Positions 1 to 8,479 are shown, counted from the first letter of the stretch. The stretch: 64,000 bases of DNA from Streptomyces sp. NBC_00483 (GCF_036013745.1 NZ_CP107880.1:7440001-7504000); one strand, 5' to 3'. Numbers and translations: made by a program. Notes: generated by a model not told the origin, from the sequence alone.

Positions 1-2
1 AC

Positions 3-593
3 CCGGCGCAGTACCTCAAGGAGGGCCAGGGCGACGGTTCCCGGCCGCGCCTGGCGGGCCGCTCCGGAAAACTCGCCCTCCTGGACGAGCTGTTGGACAC
101 GATCGTGGCCGAGGACCGCTCGGTGCTCGTCTTCACCCAGTACGTGGCCATGGCCAAGCTGCTCGCCACGCACCTGACCACCCGCGGCATTCCCAGCCAG
201 CTTCTGCACGGCGGTAGCACGATCGTCGAGCGGGAGCGCATGGTCGACCGTTTCCAGTCCGGCGAGGTGCCCGTCTTCCTGCTCTCCCTGAAGGCGGCCG
301 GCACCGGACTCAACCTCACGCGCGCGGGGCACGTGATCCACTTCGACCGCTGGTGGAACCCGGCCGTGGAGGAGCAGGCCACGGACCGTGCGTACCGCAT
401 CGGGCAGACCCAGCCGGTGCAGGTCCACCGGCTCATCACCGAGGGCACGGTGGAGGACCGGATCGCCGAACTGCTCGCCACCAAGCGGGCGTTGGCGGAC
501 GCGGTGCTCGGCACCGGCGAGGCGGCGCTCACCGAGCTGACCGACCGGGAGCTCACGGACCTCGTGACGCTGCGCAGGGAGGCGACGCGATGA
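3..593 (+). CDS. SNF2-type DEAD/H helicase, C-terminal part (5' end outside window)
   Basis: The reading frame is open from the first bases of the window (Pro-Ala-Gln-Tyr-Leu...), so the gene starts upstream. The visible ~196 residues are the second RecA-like lobe of a Swi2/Snf2 ATPase: VLVFTQY (motif IV region), AAGTGLNLT (motif V) and ATDRAYRIGQ (motif VI arginine finger). Such proteins translocate on double-stranded DNA using ATP; the exact role of the bacterial members is unknown. The stop codon overlaps the ATG of the next gene, which encodes a SWIM zinc-finger protein. This helicase-SWIM pairing is common in actinobacteria and suggests the two act together on nucleic acid. Confidence 0.93.
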   Translation, partial: PAQYLKEGQGDGSRPRLAGRSGKLALLDELLDTIVAEDRSVLVFTQYVAMAKLLATHLTTRGIPSQLLHGGSTIVERERMVDRFQSGEVPVFLLSLKAAGTGLNLTRAGHVIHFDRWWNPAVEEQATDRAYRIGQTQPVQVHRLITEGTVEDRIAELLATKRALADAVLGTGEAALTELTDRELTDLVTLRREATR

Positions 594-1912
594 GCCCGAC
601 GCGCAGGCCCACCAGGACGCACCGGCCGCACGTGCCGGGGCGCGCGGGCGCCGACGAGCAGGCGCGGGCCCGGCACCTCGACGCGCGCCGCACGTTCCCG
701 CCGCTGCCGCCGCGCGCAGAGCCGGGCGGCAGCTTCGCCCTGACGTGGTGGGGCAACGCCTGGGTGGACGCCCTGGAGGACTCGGCCCTCGACCAGGGCC
801 GCCTCGCCCGCGGTCGCGCCTACGCGGACCGTGGCCACGTCGACGCGATCACGGTCACCCCGGGCCGCGTCGTCGCCTACGTGCACGGCTCGCGCCCCCG
901 CCCCTACCGGGCCGAACTGCGCCTGCGCACCCTGCCGGAGGAGGCGTGGGACCGCTTCCTGGGCACGGCCGCGGCCCGCCCCGAGCACCTGGCGTCGCTC
1001 CTGGACAAGGACGTGCCGCACGCGCTGGCGGCGGCCGCCGATCTGCTGCCCACGGTCGACGACATCACCCCCGAGTGCACCTGCCCGGACCGCGGCCACC
1101 CCTGCAAGCACGCGGCGGCGCTCTGCTACCAGACGGCCCGGATCCTCGACGAGGACCCGTTTGTCCTGTTCCTGTTGCGCGGTCGCGGCGAGCAGGAGCT
1201 GCTGCGGGAGCTGACCCGGCGCAGCTCGGTGCACGAGGCGGAGGAGCGGTCCAAGGCGCGGGCCCCCGAGCTCGACTCGCTCCCGGCGAAGGACGCGTAC
1301 GCGGGCGTGCGGGGCGGTCAACTGCCGCCACTTCCACCGGAGTTCCCGGCCCCGCGGTATCCCGAGCGCCCGCCCTCCTACCCGCAGGCGCCGGACGCCC
1401 CCGACCCGCTCGCGCTCGACCTGCTCGCCACGGAGGCGGGTGTCCGCGCCCACGCGCTGCTCACCACCGGTGCCGATCCGATCGCCCCGCTCTCCCCGTG
1501 GCAGGACGCGGTCCGGCTCGCCGCGGCCCACCCCGGTTCGGGCCTCACGGCGGCGACCCGCGCGCTGTACGCGTCGCTGTCCCGCGGCACCGGGCGTACG
1601 CCCACCGACCTGGCGCGTGCGGTCGCCGCCTGGCGCCAGGGCGGTCTTGAGGGCCTCTCGGTCCTGGAGGAGGAGTGGGACCCGCCGGCGGGCCCCTTCG
1701 ACCGCGCCCGCCCCGCCCTCCTTGCCGTGGGCCACCCGGACTTCCGCCCCCACCGCAACCATCTGTCGACGGCGTCCGTCCAGCTCCGGCTGGGCCGCGA
1801 CGGCTGGTGGTACGGGTACGAGTCCGATCCCGGGCGGGGCGAGTGGTGGCCCCGCGGGGAGCCGGGCCGTGACCCGGTGTCGGCGCTGGAGTCCCTACTG
1901 GGCGGCGGCTGA
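590..1912 (+). CDS. SWIM zinc finger protein
   Basis: 440 residues, starting at an ATG that overlaps the helicase stop (ATGA), so translation is coupled. The SWIM signature CxC...CxH is visible as Cys163-x-Cys165, Cys172-Lys-His174, the expected zinc ligands of a DNA- or protein-binding finger. The N-terminal ~20 residues are basic (SPTRRPTRTHRP), the region after residue ~240 is rich in proline and charged residues, and the C-terminus carries no motif I recognise. Function is inferred only from the finger and the helicase neighbour. GC3 is very high, like the flanking genes, so there is no sign of recent transfer. Confidence 0.85.
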   Translation: MSPTRRPTRTHRPHVPGRAGADEQARARHLDARRTFPPLPPRAEPGGSFALTWWGNAWVDALEDSALDQGRLARGRAYADRGHVDAITVTPGRVVAYVHGSRPRPYRAELRLRTLPEEAWDRFLGTAAARPEHLASLLDKDVPHALAAAADLLPTVDDITPECTCPDRGHPCKHAAALCYQTARILDEDPFVLFLLRGRGEQELLRELTRRSSVHEAEERSKARAPELDSLPAKDAYAGVRGGQLPPLPPEFPAPRYPERPPSYPQAPDAPDPLALDLLATEAGVRAHALLTTGADPIAPLSPWQDAVRLAAAHPGSGLTAATRALYASLSRGTGRTPTDLARAVAAWRQGGLEGLSVLEEEWDPPAGPFDRARPALLAVGHPDFRPHRNHLSTASVQLRLGRDGWWYGYESDPGRGEWWPRGEPGRDPVSALESLLGGG

Positions 1913-1927
1913 CCCGTTCCCCGGCCG

Positions 1928-2030
1928 CGGGGCTCCGCCCCGGACCCCGCGCCTCAAACGCCGGCGGGGCTGAAAGGATCGGGGCTCCGCCCCGGACCCC
2001 GCGAGTCTCGTCCCAGAGCGGGGCTTGATT
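1928..2030. repeat. Two adjacent copies of the GGGGCTCCGCCCC intergenic repeat
   Basis: Copy 1 starts at 1928 (CGGGGCTCCGCCCCGGACCC...) and runs into CCTCAAACGCCGGCGGGGCT. Copy 2 starts at 1980 with the same core and ends with the other right-half variant, GAGCGGGGCTTGATT. The core folds into a GGGGC-TCC-GCCCC hairpin. The pair lies between the convergent ends of the SWIM gene and the C39-like gene, where it may also stop transcription. Related copies are at 7910, 26767, 41680 and 63011. Confidence 0.85.
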
Positions 2031-2100
2031 GGCCCCGGCGCCCGCAAGCCACTCCGCTCCTCCCGTAGGTGTTAGAGGTTTGATAGGTGGAGGGCCGCCG

Positions 2101-2742
2101 TCACCGCCCCGCCCCCACAATCGCGGCCAGCGACATGCCGCGCCCGGCGAAGAACTCCTCGAAGCGTTCCACCGGGAGGTCGGCCGTGCGCGTCGCCGCG
2201 TCCGTGCCCGAGGGGTTGTGGAAGTGGTAGCCGGAGCCGTCCGGTGTGCGGGCCGTGACGAGGACCAGATGGCCGCCGCGGCCGGGAGCCGGCTCGTGCG
2301 GGCGGCGGATCGCGTAGTGCACGGAGGCGATGACCAGGCGTCCCGCGTCGAGCAGTTCGCCGATCTCGTCCGCGCGCAGGGTGCGGTGCACCGCCGCGTC
2401 GACGCCGTGCACCTCCCGTACGTACTCCACCGCGGGCGCGTAGATCATGCCGCGGATCTCGCCCTCGGCGTCCACCCGGTACGCACCGAACTTCAGCGCC
2501 CCGTCGCGCAGCTCGAAGAGGGAAGGGGCGCCGGGGCCGAGCGCCATGCGCAGGCACGTCGCCCCGCACAGGTGCCCGCACCAGCGCGCGTAGTCCTCGA
2601 CCGTCGCCGCGCCCGACTGCCGCCACGCGGGATCCCGCGCCCGGTCGAAGCGTCCGGACACGATGGGCCCGACCAGGTCGGGGGAGGCGAACTGGGTGTG
2701 GCTGGCGTGCCCACAGGTGCTGCACGAGGTCGTAGAGATCAC
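2101..2742 (-). CDS. C39-family peptidase-like protein
   Basis: 213 residues from a GTG start. The fold of a papain-like bacteriocin-processing (C39) peptidase is suggested by a Cys block WCGHLCGATC near residue 55, a His block GGHLVLVTA near residue 165 and an Asn/Asp block FHNPSGTDA shortly after. There is no signal peptide and no ABC domain, so it is a stand-alone cytoplasmic protein; many such relatives have unknown substrates. The start lies one base after the stop of the aminotransferase gene, so the two are probably co-transcribed. Proteolytic activity is an inference; it might be an inactive C39-like protein. Confidence 0.6.
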   Translation of the reverse strand: MISTTSCSTCGHASHTQFASPDLVGPIVSGRFDRARDPAWRQSGAATVEDYARWCGHLCGATCLRMALGPGAPSLFELRDGALKFGAYRVDAEGEIRGMIYAPAVEYVREVHGVDAAVHRTLRADEIGELLDAGRLVIASVHYAIRRPHEPAPGRGGHLVLVTARTPDGSGYHFHNPSGTDAATRTADLPVERFEEFFAGRGMSLAAIVGAGR

Positions 2743-2743
2743 G

Positions 2744-3952
2744 TCACTGACGGTATCCGCTCAGGAAGCGACCGATCCGGCTGATCGCGGCATCGAGATC
2801 ATCGGCGTACGGGAGTGTGAGGATGCGGAAGTGGTCCGGGCTCGGCCAGTTGAAGCCGGTGCCCTGGACGACCTGGATCTTCTCGCGGAGCAGCAGGTCG
2901 AGGACGAACTTCTCGTCGTCCACGATCTTGTGCACCTTGGGGTCGATGCGCGGGAAGGCGTACAGCGCGCCCTTGGGCTTCACGCAGCTGACGCCGGGGA
3001 TCTCGTTCAGCTTCTCCCAAGCCTTGTCGCGCTGCTCCAGCAACCGCCCGCCGGGCGCGGTGAGTTCGTGGATCGACTGGCGGCCGCCGAGCGCGGCCTG
3101 GATGGCGTACTGGGCGGGCGCGTTCGGGCACAGGCGCATGGAGGCCAGCATGTTCAGGCCCTCCAGGTAGTTGCGCGCGTGCTGCTGCGGGCCCGTGACC
3201 ACCATCCAGCCGGAGCGGAACCCGGCCACGCGGTACGTCTTCGAGAGGCCGGAGAAGGTGAGGACGACGAGGTCCGGGGCGAGGGTCGCGGCGGTGTGGT
3301 GCACCGCGTCGTCGTAGAGGATCTGGTCGTAGATCTCGTCGGCGAAGACCATGAGGCCGTGGCGGCGGGCCAGGTCGAGGATGCCCTCGATGATTTCCTT
3401 CGGATACACCGCGCCCGTCGGGTTGTTCGGGTTGATGATGACGACCGCCTTCGTGCGGTCGGTGATCTTCGACTCCATGTCGGCGAGGTCCGGGTACCAG
3501 TCGGACTGCTCGTCGCAGAGATAGTGGACGGCCTTGCCGCCGGAGAGCGTGGTGACGGCGGTCCAGAGCGGGAAGTCCGGGGCGGGGATGAGGACTTCGT
3601 CGCCGTCCTCCAGGAGCGCCTGGATCGCCATCGAGACCAGTTCGGACACGCCGTTGCCGAGGAAGACGTCGTCCACGCCGACGTCCAGGCCGAGCGCCTG
3701 GTAGCGCTGGGCGACGGCGCGGCGCGCGGAGAGGATCCCGCGCGAGTCCGTGTAGCCGTGCGCCTGCGGGAGCATCCGGATCATGTCCTGGACGATCTCC
3801 TCCGGCGCCTCGAAGCCGAACAGCGCCGGGTTGCCGGTGTTCAGGCGCAGCACGCTGTGGCCCGCCTCTTCCAGCGCGTTGGCGTGCTCGATCACCGGGC
3901 CGCGGATCTCGTAACAGACCTCGCTCAGCTTGCTCGACTGCCGGAACTCCAT
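2744..3952 (-). CDS. PLP-dependent aminotransferase (AlaA-like, class I)
   Basis: 402 residues. I chose the ATG at 3952 because GGAGGG lies 8 nt upstream and the protein then starts MEFRQSSKLSEVCYEIRGP, the usual start of this family. Fold-type I features are present: Tyr-Thr-Asp-Ser-Arg-Gly substrate loop, INPNNPTGAVYP, ADEIYDQILYD, the PLP lysine in SGLSKTYRVAGFRSGW, and a C-terminal Arg in HFRILTLPY. It resembles the alanine/glutamate-pyruvate aminotransferases of actinobacteria, which make alanine from pyruvate. It is transcribed away from the HxlR regulator, with about 106 bp between their start codons, and is followed directly by the C39-like gene. Confidence 0.9.
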   Translation of the reverse strand: MEFRQSSKLSEVCYEIRGPVIEHANALEEAGHSVLRLNTGNPALFGFEAPEEIVQDMIRMLPQAHGYTDSRGILSARRAVAQRYQALGLDVGVDDVFLGNGVSELVSMAIQALLEDGDEVLIPAPDFPLWTAVTTLSGGKAVHYLCDEQSDWYPDLADMESKITDRTKAVVIINPNNPTGAVYPKEIIEGILDLARRHGLMVFADEIYDQILYDDAVHHTAATLAPDLVVLTFSGLSKTYRVAGFRSGWMVVTGPQQHARNYLEGLNMLASMRLCPNAPAQYAIQAALGGRQSIHELTAPGGRLLEQRDKAWEKLNEIPGVSCVKPKGALYAFPRIDPKVHKIVDDEKFVLDLLLREKIQVVQGTGFNWPSPDHFRILTLPYADDLDAAISRIGRFLSGYRQ

Positions 3953-4002
3953 GCGCTTGCCCTCCAGGCGGACCAGGTGCCACTGTGCTGAACCGTTGCT
4001 GC

Positions 4003-4051
4003 TTGGTTTTACCAAGTGGGTGCTTGGAAAGTCCAACAAGTTGCATAGACT
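4003..4051 (+). promoter_or_regulatory. Divergent HxlR promoter with two palindromic operators
   Basis: Two short palindromes stand 20 bp apart: CTTGGT-TTT-ACCAAG (4003-4017) and TTGGA-AAG-TCCAA (4024-4036). The second overlaps a -35-like TTGGAA (4024-4029), which is 16 nt upstream of a -10-like TAGACT (4046-4051). Seven nt separate that -10 from the ATG at 4059, so the HxlR mRNA is probably leaderless. The layout predicts autorepression by an HxlR dimer. Confidence 0.6.
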
Positions 4052-4058
4052 GCGCGTC

Positions 4059-4694
4059 ATGCCACGCCGAAGTTACGACCAGTACTGCGCCGCAGCCCGC
4101 GCCCTCGACGCCGTCGGGGACCGCTGGACCCTCCTGATCGTGCGCGAACTCCTCGCCGGGGCGCGCCGCTACACGGACCTGCACGCCGATCTGCCGGGTG
4201 TGAGTACGGACATGCTGGCCACGCGTCTGAAGGGCATGGAGCGGGACGGCATCGCCGTGCGCCGGCGACTGCCCCCGCCCGCTTCCGTGTACGTGTACGA
4301 ACTCACCCCGCGAGGCCGGGAGTTGCTGCCCGTGTTGCAGGCGCTGGGGGAGTGGGGCGCGCCGGGCCTCGCCGAGCGGCGGCCCACCGACGCGGTGCGG
4401 GCGCACTGGCTGGCGCTGCCGTTGTCCCGGCAGTTGGAGGCGTTGGGGGAGTCGGGCGCGGTGGAGGTCCGGGTCGACGAGGGGGTGTTCCATGTCCGGC
4501 TGGGCGGGGAGCCCGTGTACGGGGAGGGGGCGTACCCGGACGGGGAGCCGGACGTGCGGCTGACCCTGGAGGCCGAGGTGTGCGGCGAGGTCGCCCGCGG
4601 CGCGGTCGGTCTGGTCGAGGCGGTGCGCGGCGGGCGCGTCGCCGTGGTGGGCGAGGGCGCGCTGGCGAAGGCGCTTCGTGACGGGACTTCGTGA
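4059..4694 (+). CDS. HxlR-family transcriptional regulator with SCP2-like C-terminal extension
   Basis: 211 residues. Residues ~5-100 form the winged helix of HxlR/MarR-like regulators (CAAARALDAVGDRWTLLIVREL, then GVSTDMLATRLKGMERDGIAVRR, then YVYELTPRGREL). The family is usually ~110 residues; here a further ~100 residues follow, ending in DVRLTLEAEVCGEVARG and GRVAVVGEG, which resembles the SCP2 sterol-carrier-like ligand domain seen in some regulators. It is transcribed divergently from the aminotransferase and probably controls it and itself. The last codons and the stop lie inside a 13-bp tandem array, so the exact C-terminus is likely variable between strains. Confidence 0.85.
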   Translation: MPRRSYDQYCAAARALDAVGDRWTLLIVRELLAGARRYTDLHADLPGVSTDMLATRLKGMERDGIAVRRRLPPPASVYVYELTPRGRELLPVLQALGEWGAPGLAERRPTDAVRAHWLALPLSRQLEALGESGAVEVRVDEGVFHVRLGGEPVYGEGAYPDGEPDVRLTLEAEVCGEVARGAVGLVEAVRGGRVAVVGEGALAKALRDGTS

Positions 4695-4777
4695 CGGGAC
4701 TTCGTGGCGGGGCTCCGTGACGAGGCTTCGTGGCGGGACTTCGTGACGGGGCTTCGTGACGAGGCTTCGTGACGTGC
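4674..4777. repeat. Tandem array, eight 13-bp units
   Basis: Eight consecutive units of CTTCGTGACGGGA and close variants occupy exactly 104 bp. The first unit and part of the second are coding for HxlR, and the stop TGA (4692-4694) lies in unit 2. As 13 is not a multiple of three, each unit changes frame; copy-number change upstream of the stop would change the protein end. Confidence 0.95.
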
Positions 4778-5080
4778 CCCTCCCGGAGAGGCGGCACCTC
4801 CCCGGCGCGGCGGCACCTCCTGAAACCTCTCCTCATAGGCGTCCCGCGAGGAACGGCGGCAATGTCCGGACCGTCCCGAGGCGCGGCGTGACAAGAGTCG
4901 CAACATCATCCGCGGTCACAGGACGCGCCACTTTGTGAAGATCCCATGAACTCGGGCTCTACCAGTCGGTAACCCCTCTCATTCAGGCCAATTACCGCTC
5001 CGATCAAGCCGTGACATGCGTGTTAGCGTCCCGGTCGACCGGGGGGCCGATGTGAAGAGTGAGAGGGACCCGTAGCGAAT
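4778..5080. other. Non-coding stretch before the MHYT gene
   Basis: About 300 bp with no convincing gene on either strand. The distal part is less GC-rich. It contains a TANNNT box TAGCGT at 5024-5029 and, just after it, a perfect 12-bp palindrome CCGGTCGACCGG at 5031-5042; these are candidates for a promoter and operator of the MHYT-conservon unit. A small inverted repeat TACC-AGTC-GGTA is at 4960-4971. Confidence 0.4.
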
Positions 5081-5863
5081 ATGGGGCACATGCACCACAT
5101 GGCAGGAGGCTGGATCACTCCGGTCCTGTCGTACGTGATGGCGGTCGTGGGATCCGCGCTCGGCCTGCGCTGCACCGCGCGCGCCCAGGACGCCGGACAG
5201 CGGTCCAAGCGGAACTGGCTGCTCACCGCGTCCGTCGCGATCGGCGCCGGAATCTGGACGATGCACTTCATCGCGATGCTCGGCTACGCCGTCGACGGCA
5301 CCGCGATCCGCTACGACATCCCCCTCACCCTGCTGAGCCTTCTCGTGGCGATCCTGGTGGTCGGCGCGGGCATGTTCGTCGCCGGGTACGGCAGGTCGCG
5401 CGCCCTCTCCGTCGTGCTCGGCGGTCTCGGCACCGGTCTTGGCGTCGCCGCGATGCACTACATCGGCATGTCGGCGGTGCGGCTCAACGGGTCCCTCTCC
5501 TACGACCCCGTGCTCGTGGCCGTCTCCGTGGTGATCGCCGTCGTCGCCGCGTCCGCCGCGCTGTGGGCCGCGCTGTCCGTGCGCGGACCCGTGGTCGCCG
5601 CCGTCGCCGCGCTCGTGATGGGCCTCGCGGTGAGCAGCATGCACTACACCGGAATGGCCGCCGTGAAGGTCGGCGTGCACGCGGGAACCGCGCCGCTGTC
5701 CGGCGCCACCGCGACCGCGTTCATCCTGCCGCTGGCCGTCGTGCTCGGCTCGTTCCTCTTCCTCACCTGTGCCTTCGTCGCGCTGTCGCCGACGGCCGAC
5801 GAGCGCGCGCGGAGCGAGGCCGCGGCCCGTCCGCTGCACGAGGTCGAACTGCCCGCCACGTAG
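5081..5863 (+). CDS. MHYT-domain integral membrane protein
   Basis: 260 residues with about seven hydrophobic segments. Three MHYT-type motifs are visible at regular spacing: WTMHFIAMLGY (~residue 64), AAMHYIGMSAV (~125) and SSMHYTGMAAV (~187), proposed in this family to bind copper at the outer face and sense oxygen, CO or NO. The N-terminus (MGHMHHMAGGW) is His/Met-rich, also suggestive of metal contact. There is no attached GGDEF, kinase or other output domain, so signalling would need a partner. The conservon operon begins only 60 bp downstream on the same strand, so MHYT may feed that complex. ATG codons at 5090 and 5099 are possible alternative starts. Confidence 0.88.
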   Translation: MGHMHHMAGGWITPVLSYVMAVVGSALGLRCTARAQDAGQRSKRNWLLTASVAIGAGIWTMHFIAMLGYAVDGTAIRYDIPLTLLSLLVAILVVGAGMFVAGYGRSRALSVVLGGLGTGLGVAAMHYIGMSAVRLNGSLSYDPVLVAVSVVIAVVAASAALWAALSVRGPVVAAVAALVMGLAVSSMHYTGMAAVKVGVHAGTAPLSGATATAFILPLAVVLGSFLFLTCAFVALSPTADERARSEAAARPLHEVELPAT

Positions 5864-5923
5864 GCGCGCGTTCCCCACCCCCCCCACCACACCACTCAGG
5901 TCCGGCCGAGGAGCTGTCCCCCC

Positions 5924-8479
5924 ATGTCCGCGCGCTTTCCGCTGCCCGAACGGCTGCGCTCCAAATCGATCAGAGCCAAGGTCGTCACCCTGCTCACGGT
6001 CCCCGTCGTCTCCGTGATGGCGCTGTGGGGTCATGCCGCGGTGACCACGGCGTCCCAGATATCCGACAAGGAACAGCTGAAAGAGGTGAACTCGGCGCTC
6101 GTCACGCCGATTTCACGGTTCACCGGCGCTGTGCAGGACGAGCGCGCGGCCGCGATGAAGTACCGCGTGGCGCACGACGCCGCCACGCGGCAGGACTTCA
6201 CCGAGTCAACGGCCCGTACGGACAAGGCTGTTGATGCCCTCAATGCGGGCCTGCGCTCCATCAGCACCGACCTCGCCGACCTCGACGCGTCGCTGCCCGA
6301 CCGCATCCAGAAGCTGAAGTTCAGCGCCGACTCGCTGTCCGGGCCGCGCCAGAAGGCGCAGGCGCCGGGCGGTACGGAGGGTATCGGCGGATACGACACC
6401 GCGGTCCAGCGGGCCATGTCCGTACGGGCCGGACTCGCCGCGGCCGACAGCGACACCGCCCGTACGCTGCTCCAACTCGCCCGCGCGCGCGATGCGTTGA
6501 GCCGCCAGGACGCGCTGCTCGGTGCCGCGCACGCGGCCGACGGGGAGATGACGCCCGGCCAGTACCGCGAATTCGTGGGCGACGTGGCGGTGCAGCGCAG
6601 CCTCACCGAGGCCGCTCTGCCCGATCTGTCGGGCCGTGACGCCACCGCGTTCCGTGCCGCGCTCGGCACCGCGGGCGCCAAGGACCTGAGCCATGTGCAG
6701 GACATGGTCCTCGCCGCGGGCGCGCGGAACGCCGTCGACGCGGTGCCCGCCGGGCGCTGGCAGTCGGATGCGCGGTCCACCCTGACCGCCCTGGACAAGG
6801 CCGGGTCGCGCGCGATCGATGAGGCCGCGGGCGCGGAGCCGTACTCCCTTTCCTCCCTGGGCAGTTCGGGCATCGCCGTGATCCTCGGTCTGCTCGGTGT
6901 GATCGTGTCGCTGCTGCTCTCCGTACGCATCGGGCGCGGCCTCGTCGCCGACCTCACGGGGCTGCGCAACGCGGCGCTCGACATGGCGGCGACCCGGCTG
7001 CCCGCCTCCATGCGGCGCATCCACAACGGCGAGGACGTCGACCTCGACAAGGAGGCGCCGCTCGACGAGACGCCGCACAGCGACGAGGTCGGGCAGGTCG
7101 GCGCGGCCCTCACCACCGTGCAGCGCGCGGCGCTGCGCGCGGTCGCGGACCGGGCCGCGGTCCTCACGGGTGTCTCCGGTGTGTACGTGTCGCTGGCCCG
7201 GCGCAGCCAGGTGCTGCTGCACCGTCAGCTCGACCTCCTCGACGCGATGGAGCGTCGCACGGAGGACCCCACGGACCTCGAAGACCTGTTCCGCATCGAC
7301 CACTTGACGACGCGCATGCGGCGGCACGCCGAGTCCCTGCTCATCCTCTCCGGCTCGGCTCCTGGGCGTGCCTGGCGCAACCCGGTGCCGCTGATCGACG
7401 CGATCCGGGCGGGGCTCGCGGAGACGCCCGACTTCGACCGGGTCCAGCTCCAGGACATCCCCGACCTTCTCCTCGCGGGCTCGGCCGTCGCCGACGTGGT
7501 CCATCTCGTCGCCGAACTCGCCGAGAACGCCTCGGCGTTCTCGCCGCCGCACACTCCCGTGGTGGTGCGCGGTGAGCCGGTCGGCGCGGGCGCCTGCCTG
7601 GAGATCGAGGATCGTGGGCTCGGCATGAGTGACGAGGCCCTCGCCGACGCCAACGCGCGTATCAACGCCAGCGACATCGACCTGCTCGACTCCCGCAAGC
7701 TCGGGCTCTTCGTGGTCAACCGGCTCTCGGAGCGGCAGCGTCTGGACGTCACACTGCGGCGCTCCATCTACGGGGGCATCACCGCGGTCGTCTTCATCCC
7801 GCAGAACCTTCTGGAGGCGTCGCATCCGGGGCTGCGCCCGGTCCCGACGCCGCCAGCGGCCCCCCTCCCACAACGCACCGCGACCCCACCGGCCGACCGC
7901 CCCACGCCCCGGGGCTCCGCCCCGGACCCCGCGGGCTCTCGTCCTCAGAGCGGGCTGGATGTGCCCACCCGCCGTCGGCAAACGGAGGGGCTTGAAATGC
8001 GGAACCCCGCTGGGCCTGAAGCGCAGCCGCAGGCCCCCCGCCTTGGGCAATCTGCCGCCTTGGGCGGCAGGGTGGGCAAGGCGGCACCCCGGCGCGGCGC
8101 GCCCCTCACGGGAGGCGTCGACCCCGGTACGGCGGAGACCCCGGTGCAGCGCACCTACAGTCAGGACGTCGACCCCGGCCCGGCGGAGCCCCCGGTGCAG
8201 CGCACCCACAGCCAGGACGCCGACCCCGGCCCGGCCGAGACCCCGGTGCCGCACGCGCACACCCAGGACACCGGCCCGGACGGGCTTCCGCGGCGCGTCC
8301 GACAGGCCAGCATCAGCCCCGAGCTGCGGGACAGCGCGCCCGCGCAGGGGGACGGGACCGCCCGTTCGCCGGAGGCCGCCCGCGCCACCATGACGTCGCT
8401 GAGCTCGGGTCGCAGACGCGCCCGCGCCGCACGCGAGGAAGGCGGCCCGGCCGCCCCGAACGACGGAGGTCCCCGATGA
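5924..8479 (+). CDS. cvnA: Conservon sensor kinase-like protein CvnA (first copy)
   Basis: 851 residues, GGAG ribosome site before the ATG. Order: basic N-tail, membrane segment (~20-42), nitrate/nitrite-sensor-like extracellular helical domain, second membrane segment (~313-335), HAMP-like linker, helical region with LHRQLDLLDAMERR and RIDHLTTRMRRHAESLLIL, then a GHKL ATPase with VVHLVAELAENASAFSPP (N box, ~525), EDRGLGM and SRKLGLFVVNRLS. No clear phospho-acceptor H-box is seen, as is usual for conservon kinases. Residues ~662-729 are encoded by an intergenic-type repeat read in frame, and ~732-782 by three copies of a 51-bp unit, making the C-terminal linker unusual. The tail motif LPRRVRQAS is shared with the second CvnA. 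It overlaps cvnB by 4 nt. Confidence 0.92.
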   Translation: MSARFPLPERLRSKSIRAKVVTLLTVPVVSVMALWGHAAVTTASQISDKEQLKEVNSALVTPISRFTGAVQDERAAAMKYRVAHDAATRQDFTESTARTDKAVDALNAGLRSISTDLADLDASLPDRIQKLKFSADSLSGPRQKAQAPGGTEGIGGYDTAVQRAMSVRAGLAAADSDTARTLLQLARARDALSRQDALLGAAHAADGEMTPGQYREFVGDVAVQRSLTEAALPDLSGRDATAFRAALGTAGAKDLSHVQDMVLAAGARNAVDAVPAGRWQSDARSTLTALDKAGSRAIDEAAGAEPYSLSSLGSSGIAVILGLLGVIVSLLLSVRIGRGLVADLTGLRNAALDMAATRLPASMRRIHNGEDVDLDKEAPLDETPHSDEVGQVGAALTTVQRAALRAVADRAAVLTGVSGVYVSLARRSQVLLHRQLDLLDAMERRTEDPTDLEDLFRIDHLTTRMRRHAESLLILSGSAPGRAWRNPVPLIDAIRAGLAETPDFDRVQLQDIPDLLLAGSAVADVVHLVAELAENASAFSPPHTPVVVRGEPVGAGACLEIEDRGLGMSDEALADANARINASDIDLLDSRKLGLFVVNRLSERQRLDVTLRRSIYGGITAVVFIPQNLLEASHPGLRPVPTPPAAPLPQRTATPPADRPTPRGSAPDPAGSRPQSGLDVPTRRRQTEGLEMRNPAGPEAQPQAPRLGQSAALGGRVGKAAPRRGAPLTGGVDPGTAETPVQRTYSQDVDPGPAEPPVQRTHSQDADPGPAETPVPHAHTQDTGPDGLPRRVRQASISPELRDSAPAQGDGTARSPEAARATMTSLSSGRRRARAAREEGGPAAPNDGGPR
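7910..8106. repeat. Intergenic-type repeat lying in frame inside cvnA
   Basis: The core CGGGGCTCCGCCCCGGACCC begins at 7910, followed by the GCTCTCGT...AGAGCGGG half. A second module starts at 8039 (CGCCTTGGGCAATCTGCCGC...GGGCGGCAGGGTGGGCAAGG) and closely matches 63092-63159 downstream of ggt. Elsewhere in the window this element is intergenic; here it is translated as part of the CvnA linker (PRGSAPDPAG... GGRVGKAAPR). Confidence 0.85.
8117..8269. repeat. Coding minisatellite, three 51-bp units in cvnA
   Basis: Three consecutive in-frame 51-bp units encode the 17-residue repeats DPGTAETPVQRTYSQD, DPGPAEPPVQRTHSQD and DPGPAETPVPHAHTQD, each joined by one residue. They lie directly after the in-frame repeat element in the linker between the ATPase domain and the conserved tail. 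Confidence 0.93.

Noticed and set aside
2029..2784. Long open frames antisense to the C39-like and aminotransferase genes
   Set aside because: They mirror the coding strand's GC3 pattern, have no family motifs and are rich in Arg/Ala/Gly/Pro low-complexity sequence; shadows of real genes.
4674..4777. Tandem array as a CRISPR array
   Set aside because: Units are contiguous 13-mers with no spacers and no cas genes nearby.
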